17,141 bases of DNA, taken from the NCBI GenBank assembly GCA_019057975.1, contig JAHLWJ010000070.1, forward strand, positions 1-17,141, given 5' to 3'. The DNA is from Promethearchaeota archaeon (GTDB lineage: Archaea; Asgardarchaeota; Lokiarchaeia; Sigynarchaeales; SOKP01). The translations under genes were made by a program, and so were the position numbers. Positions 6,854-14,721 of the stretch are shown here, in pieces (the stretch's first letter is position 1; each line of letters starts with the position of its first letter). The notes below the pieces were generated by a model. It ran no database searches. It was given only the letters and a program-made list of their open reading frames with translations, and was not told where the DNA came from.

Positions 6854-7993
6854 ATGTGCAAGGTTGTGATAGTTCAATATGTTTGCCCCCATTATAGAGT
6901 TCCGTTTTTTAGAGAACTTGCTAAAAAGGTTAATTTAATATTATTACATGGGAAAGGTGAAAACAGGGGTTCTTACCAAAATGCAATTGATATTACTGGG
7001 TTTGCTCATAAGAAATTATTTTTAATTGCACTTAACTTTTATATAAGAGATTCGTATATTCGTTTGTTTTGGTTTCCAACTCTACTTTTCCATCTTTATA
7101 AACTAAAACCTGAAGTTATAATAACAGAAGGGTTCACAAATCTTATTAATAATATTTTCCTATGGATCTATAGTAAAGTTTTTAATATCCCTTTGATAAT
7201 ATGGGATAGTGGACGAGTAAAAACAAAGCCGATGAGTTTTCTGAGAAAGATAATGGAGCCTTTAAATATTTTTTTGTTAAAACAATGTAATGCCATTATT
7301 GCATATGGTACTATAGCCAAAGACTATTTTATCTCTATCGGAGCAGATTCAGAGAAAATTTTTATTGCTCAGAATACTATAGACGTGGAGACATGTATTA
7401 GAGAAACAGAAAGGGTAGAAGCTAATCTGTCAATGATTAAAAAGGTCAGAAAAAAACTTAGTTTAGATAATAAAAAAGTAATTCTTTTTGTAGGAGCACT
7501 TGAAAAGATGAAAAAAATTGAAAATTTAATTGCAGTATTTGGTGAATTAAAAAGAAAAATTTCAGATGTTAGCTTATTAATTATAGGAGATGGATCATAT
7601 AAGGAAAAACTTGTGAATTTTGTTCAATCACAAAAGATAAGGGATTGCATATTTTTGGGTAAAATTACAGATGGTGCAGGAGTTTATTTTTTAATCTCAG
7701 ATATTTTTGTTCTACCAGGAAGGGGTGGGTTGGCTATTAATCAAGCAATGGCTTATGGTAAGACTATTATTGTAAAAGAAGGAGATGGTACTGAAATAGA
7801 TTTAATAAAACATGGATTGAATGGTTTTATAATAAAAAATATCTGTGAGTTAAAAGATCTACTTATGAGCCTATTAAACAATGAACTACAATTAAAAAAG
7901 ATGGGTAAAGAAAGTCTGAAGATTATTAAAAAATTTAAATTGGAAAATATGGTTAAAAAATTTGTTGAAACAATAGAATATGTAACAGAATAA
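6854..7993 (+). CDS. GT4-family glycosyltransferase
   Basis: 379 residues with two Rossmann-like halves of the GT-B fold. The N-terminal half begins VVIVQYVCPHYRVPFFREL, typical of acceptor-binding domains in polysaccharide loci. The C-terminal half carries LFVGALEKMKKIENLI (about 211-226), LLIIGDGSYKEKL (241-253), and LPGRGGLAINQAMAYGKTIIV (287-307), the donor-binding region. In that last motif the position usually held by Glu (AINEAMAYG in related enzymes, from memory) is Gln297, which could affect donor binding. It should add one sugar to the lipid-linked unit on the cytoplasmic face of the membrane; donor and acceptor cannot be read from the sequence. The ATG has an excellent GGAGG at 6840-6844, nine bases upstream. 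It is flanked by an rfbG stump and a methyltransferase tail, so it looks like a cassette placed between two broken genes. Confidence 0.85.
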   Translation: MCKVVIVQYVCPHYRVPFFRELAKKVNLILLHGKGENRGSYQNAIDITGFAHKKLFLIALNFYIRDSYIRLFWFPTLLFHLYKLKPEVIITEGFTNLINNIFLWIYSKVFNIPLIIWDSGRVKTKPMSFLRKIMEPLNIFLLKQCNAIIAYGTIAKDYFISIGADSEKIFIAQNTIDVETCIRETERVEANLSMIKKVRKKLSLDNKKVILFVGALEKMKKIENLIAVFGELKRKISDVSLLIIGDGSYKEKLVNFVQSQKIRDCIFLGKITDGAGVYFLISDIFVLPGRGGLAINQAMAYGKTIIVKEGDGTEIDLIKHGLNGFIIKNICELKDLLMSLLNNELQLKKMGKESLKIIKKFKLENMVKKFVETIEYVTE

Positions 7994-8291
7994 TTTTGAT
8001 GCAGGGATTTCGCTGCGGCTTTTAGGACACACACCACCTGAAAATAGATTAAAAATATTACAGGAATTAAACAGGGTTTGTGGCAAATGTTTAGTGCTCA
8101 CATATTATAGTAAAAATTGTGTTAAAAATATTTTAAGAAAAAATAAAAGAAGCAGAAATAATACTCCTTGGTATCCTGTTAGTATTTCAGAAATAGATTT
8201 GGAACTCAAAAAAGTAGGTTTAAAAAAAGACAAAGTTTACTATTTAGCGCATGGGCTATCTGAGACGATAATAGTACTTGTAAGAAAATGA
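7986..8291 (+). pseudogene. SAM-dependent methyltransferase, C-terminal remnant
   Basis: A frame open from just after an in-frame TAA (7983-7985) to TGA 8289-8291, about 101 codons. From 7995 it reads FDAGISLRLLGHTPPENRLKI-type sequence, then ELNRVCGKCLVLTYYSK, PWYPVSISEIDLELKKVGL and LSETIIVLVRK. This is the distal half of a class I methyltransferase domain: the acidic strand, the LRLLGHTPP helix start, and the final beta strands. The SAM-binding glycine loop and everything upstream are missing. Similarity begins within a few bases of the stop codon of the glycosyltransferase (7991-7993). Initiation at GTG 8094 would give 65 residues, but there is no good ribosome site there and the product would lack the SAM site. 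A 5'-truncated gene is the best reading. Confidence 0.75.
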
Positions 8292-8295
8292 AATT

Positions 8296-9576
8296 ATGCG
8301 ATTTCCGCCAATGAAGTTAAATAAGTGGTTAGCTATCATTTTTTTGTTGGTTACATGGTATATACCTCGCCAAACAGCGCCTGGTGGATTGTTAGATAAT
8401 TATATCACTTTAAGATGGATAACTTTTATATTAATCCCGGTAATATTCATTTGTTTTCTATTATATAGATTACGCTCAAACACTAAGATACATGTAGCGA
8501 ACATATTATTCCCAATAATTAGTATATTTGTGGTTATAATATTTTCAGGTTTGATAAATCAATCCTCTTTATTAGAAATAGCATTCACAATTTTGATTTA
8601 TTTACGGTACCCATTATTGTTTATAGTCCTTTTAAATATGGACATAGACAAAGATGTACTCAGGTCTTTTCTAAAAGTTTTCTTCTTTTTAGTAATTATA
8701 CAAATTCCCGAGGTGTTTTACCGATTTTTTGTGATGGGCATTAGATGGGATCATGTTTCATGGACGCTGGGACCATGGGGGCATTTTGATCTCGGAGTTT
8801 ATATGATATATGCTGCTGCATTAATAGTAGCTAAAGGTTTAGTTATACGAACAAAACTGAGCCACATTATTCTGATACTATGTTTCTTTTTAGTTGCATT
8901 AATGGGAGAAATAAAAGGTTTTATTTTTTTTGCTCCAGTAGTGACGAGCCTTGTGATTTATAATTGTTTTAAAAAGAAAATTACAAAAAAGAAAATTTAT
9001 ATTACTATAGGGATTTTAATTGTTATAGCTGTTGGATTTATTTTTTTTATTAATTTGTATGAAAAAGTATTTCCTGAGAGCAGAGCTTTAGTGGTAATAT
9101 TTTCTAATCTAAAGACAGGGCAACTAGGTAAAATTGGCAGAGTCAGTGCTTTTTTAGATATAATGAGTAAGGTCGAAAAAAGTCCTTCCAATTTCTTATT
9201 TGGCTGGGGGCCTGGAAGCTCTTTTGCTGGCAATTACTTAGGAAGCAAAGGGTTGATTTATGAATTCCCAATTCATGCTAAAAACCAACTGGCAGAAACA
9301 TTTGTTGATATAGGGTTTATGGGTATTCTTGCCTATTACTGGTTATTAATTAGATTTCTTAGTATATTTAAAAAACAAATAAAACTGGAAGATGATAAAG
9401 ATTATATTATTGTTAATAATGCTATAATGGGGATGTGGTTCTTCTTTGCAATCCTAGGACCTATGTATGATCTTGTTTGGAGACATGATTCTCCAAATTT
9501 TATCTTCTATTTTTTAACCGCAGTCTTATATAATAGATATCGTAATATAAAAAATGAAAATTCTAATAATCAATAA
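8296..9576 (+). CDS. Wzy-like O-antigen/exopolysaccharide polymerase (O-antigen ligase superfamily)
   Basis: 426 residues, with about ten or more hydrophobic membrane segments and a larger loop in the C-terminal half. Marks of the Wzy/WaaL superfamily are ALMGEIKGFIFFAP (201-214), GRVSAFLDIM (281-290), FLFGWGPGS (300-308), and HAKNQLAETFVDIGFMGIL (328-345), the last matching the family's H-x-x-x-Q-x-x-x-E-x-G-x-x-G pattern. It should link repeat units on the outer face of the cytoplasmic membrane. With Wzx and Wzz proteins in the same locus, a polymerase role is more likely than a ligase role. It starts four bases after the methyltransferase remnant; ATG 8296 and ATG 8311 are both possible and neither has a strong ribosome site. 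Its 3' end overlaps the next gene by 23 bases. Confidence 0.82.
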   Translation: MRFPPMKLNKWLAIIFLLVTWYIPRQTAPGGLLDNYITLRWITFILIPVIFICFLLYRLRSNTKIHVANILFPIISIFVVIIFSGLINQSSLLEIAFTILIYLRYPLLFIVLLNMDIDKDVLRSFLKVFFFLVIIQIPEVFYRFFVMGIRWDHVSWTLGPWGHFDLGVYMIYAAALIVAKGLVIRTKLSHIILILCFFLVALMGEIKGFIFFAPVVTSLVIYNCFKKKITKKKIYITIGILIVIAVGFIFFINLYEKVFPESRALVVIFSNLKTGQLGKIGRVSAFLDIMSKVEKSPSNFLFGWGPGSSFAGNYLGSKGLIYEFPIHAKNQLAETFVDIGFMGILAYYWLLIRFLSIFKKQIKLEDDKDYIIVNNAIMGMWFFFAILGPMYDLVWRHDSPNFIFYFLTAVLYNRYRNIKNENSNNQ

Positions 9577-10780
9577 ATTTTTATATCCAAAGGGCGGGGA
9601 TGCAAGATGTACTCTTGAGACAGGAAAGTTATTTTCTAAAAAGGGGCATAAAGTGACATTTTGGGGAATGGAGCATCCTGAAAATCTAGATTTTCCTTAT
9701 AAAGAATACTTTGTTTCCCATATTGATTACAACAAACCTTTAGGAGTGTTTCAACAGCTAAAAAATTCATTAAAAATTCTTTATTCATTAGAGGCAAAGA
9801 ATAAAATAAATAGTCTTATTAAAAAATGGAAGCCGGATATTGTTCATTTAAATAACTTTGCTCATCAAATTTCTCCATCAATATTGGATGTTTTTGAAAA
9901 ATATAATATTGCTACAGTAATGACCATGCATGATTATAAATTGGTTTGCCCTGCTTATTTAATGTTGCTATGTGATAAACCTTGTGAAAGATGCAAGCGT
10001 GGTAAATATTATTATTGTTTTCTGAACAGATGTACAAAAAAATCTACTACCAAAAGTTTGGTTAATACTTTAGAGATGTATATTCATCATAAGATTTTAG
10101 GTATATATAAAAAAATTGATTTATATATCTCCCCTAGTAAATTTTTAATGAATAAAGTTAAAGAAATAGGGTTTAAGGGAGATATAGTTTATCTTCCCAA
10201 TTTTGTTGATTTAAAGGAATATGAACCTGTTTATAAAAATAAGAATAAAAGCATTCTTTATTTCGGTCGTTTTTCAAAAGAAAAAGGTATAGAAACTCTT
10301 ATCGATGCTATTAAAAATTTAGATGTAGAGCTTAAGATTATTGGTAGTGGCCCATATGAGGATGAATTAAAAAACAAGGTTAAAGTTGAAAATATTAATA
10401 ATGTATATTTTTTGGGCTACAAGGAAGAAAGAGAGTTAATAGATATAGTAAGAAAGTCTTTATTTGTTGTAATTCCTTCTGAATGGTATGAAAATAACCC
10501 TATGTCTGTGTTAGAATCTTTTGTACTTGGGAAACCAGTTGTTGGAGCAAGAATTGGTGGAATTCCTGAACTAGTAATTGATGGCAAGACAGGGTTTACT
10601 TTTGAATCAGGGAATGCTCAGGATCTAAGGGAGAAAATAAATTATTTATTAGCTAATCCTAAAATGGTTATCGAAATGGGTAGAAATGCAAGGGAATTTG
10701 TTGAGAAGAATTTTAGTTCTGAAAAACATTATAAAAAGTTGATGAGAATTTATAGAGCAGCAATAGAGAAACATAAATAA
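9554..10780 (+). CDS. GT4-family glycosyltransferase with a cysteine-rich insert
   Basis: 408 residues. The N-terminal domain opens with ILIINKFLYPKGGDARCTLETG and an FWGMEHPENLDF region, and the C-terminal donor domain has ILYFGRFSKEKGIETLI (234-250), KIIGSGPYEDEL (261-272) and E-x7-E at Glu313/Glu321 in PSEWYENNPMSVLESF. Between the domains, after MHDYKLVCP, lies a segment with six cysteines (132, 140, 144, 147, 155, 160) that could bind a metal; the same kind of insert is known in this GT4 subgroup. It transfers a sugar from a nucleotide donor to the growing lipid-linked unit. The start overlaps the polymerase gene by 23 bases, and the stop directly abuts the ATG of the next gene, so translation is probably coupled. 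Confidence 0.88.
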   Translation: MKILIINKFLYPKGGDARCTLETGKLFSKKGHKVTFWGMEHPENLDFPYKEYFVSHIDYNKPLGVFQQLKNSLKILYSLEAKNKINSLIKKWKPDIVHLNNFAHQISPSILDVFEKYNIATVMTMHDYKLVCPAYLMLLCDKPCERCKRGKYYYCFLNRCTKKSTTKSLVNTLEMYIHHKILGIYKKIDLYISPSKFLMNKVKEIGFKGDIVYLPNFVDLKEYEPVYKNKNKSILYFGRFSKEKGIETLIDAIKNLDVELKIIGSGPYEDELKNKVKVENINNVYFLGYKEERELIDIVRKSLFVVIPSEWYENNPMSVLESFVLGKPVVGARIGGIPELVIDGKTGFTFESGNAQDLREKINYLLANPKMVIEMGRNAREFVEKNFSSEKHYKKLMRIYRAAIEKHK

Positions 10781-11689
10781 ATGACTAAGATTATAAAACC
10801 TCCCAGATACAATCAGCTCTCTCTTTTTCTATTGGGTCTGGGTTTCAGAATTGTCAATAAGATTCGTCATGTGTTAATTGGCTACAAAACACCTCGACCT
10901 TTTTCTACTAAAGAAATAGAGCGTAGTGTAAGTTATTGTTTAAGAGTAGTTAAAAATTGGGAAAAAGCTTTAAAAGTTTACGAGGTTAATCAAAATCCTT
11001 TTGTTGACAAACATGTTGTTGAAATAGGACCTGGACCTGACCTGGGTACAGGAATTATTATTTTAGCTTTAGGAGCTAAAAGTTATACAGCGATTGACAA
11101 GAACAAGCTTATTAATGATACGTCGCAGGGTTTTTATAATGCTTTACTTAATTATTTAAAGGAACTACCTGGATATATAAAAGCTAAAAAGGCAGTAGAT
11201 AATATTCAAAATAAGAATTTTAATGAAGAATTTCGTTATATATGGGATACTGATTTTAGTTTACAAAAGCTTCCGGAAAAGAAGTTTGATATATTAGTTA
11301 GTCAGGCAGTTTTGGAGCATCTTGTAAATGTTAGCGAAGTATTTAAAATTTTATATCATAAACTTAATTCTAATGCAATAATGGTAAACGAAGTAGATTT
11401 AGGAGCTCATACGGGTTTAATTAGAAGATTGGATCCATTAAATCACTTACGCTACTCAGATATGATATGGAATTTATTAAGGTTTGATGGCTCACCTAAT
11501 CGGCTCAGAATGAGTGATTATCAAAAGATAATTGGTGGGCTGGGGTTTAAAGAGATTGAGACTAAACAAATAATGGTTTTAGATAAAGAATATGTGAAAA
11601 AATCAAAACCCTACATAGCAGAGAGATTTAGAGAATATTCAGATGAAGATATTGAAACAAAATCTTTTTATTTGTTAGCAACTAAATAA
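10781..11689 (+). CDS. class I SAM-dependent methyltransferase
   Basis: 302 residues. The SAM-binding loop VVEIGPGPDLGTG (79-91) and the acidic end of the next strand in YTAIDKNKL (Asp106) are clear. DILVSQAVLEHLVNV (170-184) is the motif IV/V region of the Methyltransf_11/31 type. The roughly 70 residues before the SAM loop and the 100 after it are less familiar, and no membrane segment stands out apart from a mildly hydrophobic stretch at 13-26. In this position it most likely methylates a sugar of the repeat unit. The ATG follows the previous stop with no gap (TAAATG), and 13 bases separate it from the radical SAM gene, so the two are probably made together. Confidence 0.82.
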   Translation: MTKIIKPPRYNQLSLFLLGLGFRIVNKIRHVLIGYKTPRPFSTKEIERSVSYCLRVVKNWEKALKVYEVNQNPFVDKHVVEIGPGPDLGTGIIILALGAKSYTAIDKNKLINDTSQGFYNALLNYLKELPGYIKAKKAVDNIQNKNFNEEFRYIWDTDFSLQKLPEKKFDILVSQAVLEHLVNVSEVFKILYHKLNSNAIMVNEVDLGAHTGLIRRLDPLNHLRYSDMIWNLLRFDGSPNRLRMSDYQKIIGGLGFKEIETKQIMVLDKEYVKKSKPYIAERFREYSDEDIETKSFYLLATK

Positions 11690-11702
11690 TAAAAGGAATA
11701 AG

Positions 11703-12680
11703 ATGGAAGTTTCAGTAGTAACAACTTATAGGTGTAACTGTAAATGCTATATGTGCAATATATGGAAATACCCTACCAAGGTTGAAGAAGAGATCAAGCC
11801 TAAGATTTTAAACAAGCTTCCTAATCTTAGCTTTTGTAATATTACAGGCGGAGAGTCTTTTCTAAGAGATGATATAGAAGAAATTGTGTATATTTTAAAG
11901 AGGAAAGCAAAGAGAGTAGTCATTAGCACTAATGGCTATCTTACTGAAAGAATAGTAGAAGTTGCAAAAAAAAATAAAGATATTGGTGTGAGGATAAGCA
12001 TAGAGGGCTTACCAGAAGCAAATGATAAGTTGAGGGGAAAAAAAAATGGTTTTGACCATGGACTAAGGACATTGCTTAATCTTAAAAAGATTGGCCTAAA
12101 AGATATTGGTTTTGGAATAACTGTTTCTGATATAAATGCAAAAGACATGCTGGAGCTTTACGAATTGGCAAAAGGATTAGATGTAGAATTTGCTACTGCA
12201 GCGGTGCATAATGGTTATTATTTCCATTCATATAATAATGAAGTAAAAAATAAGGAAGAGGTAGCGGGTTACTTTAAAGAAATAATAAAAGAGCTATTAA
12301 AGTCAAGAAAACCTAAGAATTGGTTTAGAGCTTATTTTAATTACGGCCTTATAAATTATATAAGAGGAAATAAAAGGCTGCTTCCTTGTGAAGCAGGAAC
12401 TGAAAATTTTTTTGTAGATCCATGGGGAGAAGTAAGACCTTGCAATGCAATGGAAGAGAGATATTGGTTTGATAGTATGGGAAACTTAAATGAAAAATCA
12501 TTTGATGAGATTTGGTATGGAGATAAAGCAAGAGAGATTAGAGAAAAAGTTAGGAATTGTCAAAAAAATTGCTGGATGGTCGGATCTGTGGCTCCGGTTA
12601 TGAAAAAGTATATTAAGGTTCCATTAAAATGGGTAATTAATACCAAATTTTTAAGGAAGATAAAAGTAGAAGATTTATAA
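11703..12680 (+). CDS. radical SAM protein with C-terminal SPASM/twitch-like cysteines
   Basis: 325 residues. The radical SAM cluster motif CNCKCYMC places three Cys at 11, 15 and 18 (C-x3-C-x2-C), followed by TGGE at 48-51 (SAM amino-group binding) and VVISTNGYL at 72-80. The C-terminal part has Cys229 and Cys247 around NFFVDPWGEVRPC, then Cys286 and Cys290 (NCQKNC), the layout of a SPASM or shorter twitch domain that binds an auxiliary iron-sulphur cluster. The WGEVRPC pattern is typical. AAGGA at 11693-11697 is five bases before the ATG. No small precursor-peptide gene is seen nearby, so a RiPP role is unlikely. Among glycosyltransferases, a radical modification of a sugar or lipid intermediate is the most plausible role, but the substrate is unknown. 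Confidence 0.87.
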   Translation: MEVSVVTTYRCNCKCYMCNIWKYPTKVEEEIKPKILNKLPNLSFCNITGGESFLRDDIEEIVYILKRKAKRVVISTNGYLTERIVEVAKKNKDIGVRISIEGLPEANDKLRGKKNGFDHGLRTLLNLKKIGLKDIGFGITVSDINAKDMLELYELAKGLDVEFATAAVHNGYYFHSYNNEVKNKEEVAGYFKEIIKELLKSRKPKNWFRAYFNYGLINYIRGNKRLLPCEAGTENFFVDPWGEVRPCNAMEERYWFDSMGNLNEKSFDEIWYGDKAREIREKVRNCQKNCWMVGSVAPVMKKYIKVPLKWVINTKFLRKIKVEDL

Positions 12681-12683
12681 GAA

Positions 12684-13811
12684 ATGAAAATAGCTTTTAT
12701 TGGTCAAAAAGGAATTCCAGCAAAATGGGGTGGTGTTGAGACGCATGTTGAAGAGCTGTCAAGAAGATTAGTTGAAAAGGGGCATAAAGTAACAGTTTAT
12801 GTTAGAAATTGGTATACTCCTATAAATGAGACTACATATAAGGGAGTTGAGTTAAAACACGCTCCTTGTATTAATACAAAATATTTTGATGCTATAACTC
12901 ATACTTTTAACTCCAGTATTAATTCTTTATTTAATTCATATGATATTATTCATTATCAAGCAATGGGACCAACTTTGCTTTCATGGATTCCTAAGATATT
13001 TAGGAAAAAGGTTGTAGCTACAATACATCGATTTGATTATGAATCTGGGAAATGGGGATATTTAGCTAAAAAAGTACTTAAAATTTCAGAAAAGTTTGCA
13101 TTATCAGTACCTAACCAAACTATTGTTGTAGCTAGATATCAAGAAAAAATATATAGGGATAAAGGATATAATCCTACATATATTCAAAATGGTGTAAATA
13201 TTCCTGAACCTAAAGAAGTAAATATAATAAAAAGGGAATATAATTTAAAAGGGAAGGACTATATTTTATATATGGGAAGACTTGTTCCAGAAAAGAGATG
13301 TGATTGGTTAATAAAAGCTTTCAATAGTTTAAATAATAGTAATTTTAGTGACTTGAAATTAGTTATTGCCGGTGGTTCTAGCGCTTCGAATGATCATGTA
13401 AAAAAAATAAAGAGTATTAGTAAAGGTAATAGCAGAATTTTATTTATTGGATATGTTTCAGGATTGAAAAAAGAAGAACTATTTAGCAATGCATTATTAT
13501 TTGTATTGCCATCTTATTTAGAGGGATTACCCATTGCCCTGCTTGAGGCATCTAGTTATGGATTGCCATGCTTGGCTAGCGATATTCTTCCCCATAAAGA
13601 GGTTATCGAAGATGGTACTAATGGTTTTCTTTTTTCAAATAATGATTTTAATGACTTAGAAAAGAAATTAAAAGAAATTCTATTGTTGCCAAGGATAAAA
13701 TTAGAAGAAATTGGCAAAGAGGCAAAAATAAATGTGCTAAGGAATTATAGTTGGGATAGTGTAGTTGAAAAAACAGAAGAAATCTATTTTAGAGTTCTGA
13801 AATCTATTTAG
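12684..13811 (+). CDS. GT4-family glycosyltransferase
   Basis: 375 residues. The N-terminus IAFIGQKGIPAKWGGVETHVEEL is a strong signature of a GT4 subgroup common in capsule and exopolysaccharide loci (the DUF1972-like acceptor domain). The donor domain shows YILYMGRLVPEKRCDWLIKAF (193-213), LKLVIAGGSS, and the E-x7-E pair Glu280/Glu288 in PSYLEGLPIALLEASSYG, then GLPCLASDILPHKEVI. It acts on the cytoplasmic side on lipid-linked intermediates; the sugar is unknown. It starts three bases after the radical SAM gene with only a weak ribosome site (AGAAG within that gene), consistent with coupled translation. Its stop codon forms part of an inverted repeat (13808-13839) that ends this gene group. 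Confidence 0.87.
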   Translation: MKIAFIGQKGIPAKWGGVETHVEELSRRLVEKGHKVTVYVRNWYTPINETTYKGVELKHAPCINTKYFDAITHTFNSSINSLFNSYDIIHYQAMGPTLLSWIPKIFRKKVVATIHRFDYESGKWGYLAKKVLKISEKFALSVPNQTIVVARYQEKIYRDKGYNPTYIQNGVNIPEPKEVNIIKREYNLKGKDYILYMGRLVPEKRCDWLIKAFNSLNNSNFSDLKLVIAGGSSASNDHVKKIKSISKGNSRILFIGYVSGLKKEELFSNALLFVLPSYLEGLPIALLEASSYGLPCLASDILPHKEVIEDGTNGFLFSNNDFNDLEKKLKEILLLPRIKLEEIGKEAKINVLRNYSWDSVVEKTEEIYFRVLKSI

Positions 13812-13839
13812 TATTTTAAATAGTTACAAAAAATACTAA
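13808..13839 (+). terminator. AT-rich inverted repeat after the glycosyltransferase, possible weak terminator
   Basis: TTAGTATTTT at 13808-13817 pairs perfectly with AAAATACTAA at 13830-13839 around a 12-base loop; the stop codon (13809-13811) is inside the left arm. A T-rich stretch (TTTATTTTTT, 13843-13852) follows after three bases. The stem has few G-C pairs, so termination would be weak. It separates the transfer genes from the Wzz/ligase group and could act as an attenuator or mRNA 3' end. Confidence 0.35.
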
Positions 13840-13864
13840 GAATTTATTTTTTAAGGGGAAAAAT

Positions 13865-14701
13865 TTGAATTTAAATACTAAAAAAGGGGAGATAACTTTA
13901 AAACTTATTTTTCATATATTAGTAAAGAATAAATTTTGGTTCTTAATTACTTTTTTAATTGTCTTTACTGGAGGTTTAATATTTTCCCTTATAAGTACAT
14001 ACCCGCATAGTATAGATGCTTCAATTAAGTTAACAGATAATTACAAATATTATGATGATTTTTTGTTAGAGAACTTTCCTGAAAAAACTGAAAATTTATG
14101 GTTATATAAAGAATCTGAAATAAAGGATAAAGAAATTAAGATTTTGGATTCTATGCAAAGTGAGATTTTAAGTGATAATTTTTTAAAGGAATTAAAAAGG
14201 CAGTTAAGTTTTGATATTAGCTTGGAAAAACTAAAAAAATCTATTTATTCTTTTAGGGAAAACAGTAGAAACTTGACAGTTAAAATAGTTTATAATGATC
14301 CGGAAAAAACATTTGAAATCGCAAATGAATTAATAGAATTGTTAAAGATAAATAAAGAATCTGAATTGGATTCTGTTTATAATCTATTGCTTGGAGAAAT
14401 GAATAAGAAAATTGAAGAAGTCTCAACAGAATTTGAAACAGAAGATTCTGAAATTGACAATAAAGGTTTAGATTCCAATCATGAATTTTATAATGATTTA
14501 ACAAAGACAAAGATGATTTTATTAGAAAATAAAGAATATTTTGTAAACAGGATAAGTCTGGTTGAAGAAAAACAAATCTCAGATGTTTATAAATATACAA
14601 GTAAAAGTAAAAATATTATTTTTAGCTTAATTCTCGGTGTTTTCTTAGCATTAATAGTTACATATTCAAGATATTTCTATAAATGTATAAAAAATAATTA
14701 G
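13865..14701 (+). CDS. Wzz-type polysaccharide chain-length determinant protein (copy 2)
   Basis: 278 residues, the shortest and most divergent of the three Wzz paralogues here. It has a membrane segment at about 24-44 after KNKFWF, an extracytoplasmic domain with ENFPEKTENLW (69-79; compare DEYPREASILW in copy 3 and SEYFPAEASKLE in copy 1), SRNLTVKIVYNDPEKTFEIANELIELL in the middle, and a second membrane segment at about 253-272. The middle helical part, after about residue 170, is shorter than in the other copies. No kinase domain or tyrosine tail is present. The start is TTG at 13865 with AAGGGGA at 13853-13859; no in-frame ATG lies nearby. It precedes an O-antigen-ligase-type gene by 20 bases, so the two may be partners. 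Confidence 0.82.
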   Translation: MNLNTKKGEITLKLIFHILVKNKFWFLITFLIVFTGGLIFSLISTYPHSIDASIKLTDNYKYYDDFLLENFPEKTENLWLYKESEIKDKEIKILDSMQSEILSDNFLKELKRQLSFDISLEKLKKSIYSFRENSRNLTVKIVYNDPEKTFEIANELIELLKINKESELDSVYNLLLGEMNKKIEEVSTEFETEDSEIDNKGLDSNHEFYNDLTKTKMILLENKEYFVNRISLVEEKQISDVYKYTSKSKNIIFSLILGVFLALIVTYSRYFYKCIKNN

Positions 14702-14721
14702 GTATTTTAGGAGTTTAAATT

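Noticed and set aside
6700..8020. Insertion sequence as the cause of the glycosyltransferase cassette
   Set aside because: I found no transposase, terminal inverted repeats or target duplication at either edge; only a 12-base tandem repeat inside rfbG.
11690..12690. RiPP precursor peptide next to the radical SAM gene
   Set aside because: The flanking gaps are only 13 and 3 bases and contain no small open frame; the neighbours are a methyltransferase and a glycosyltransferase.
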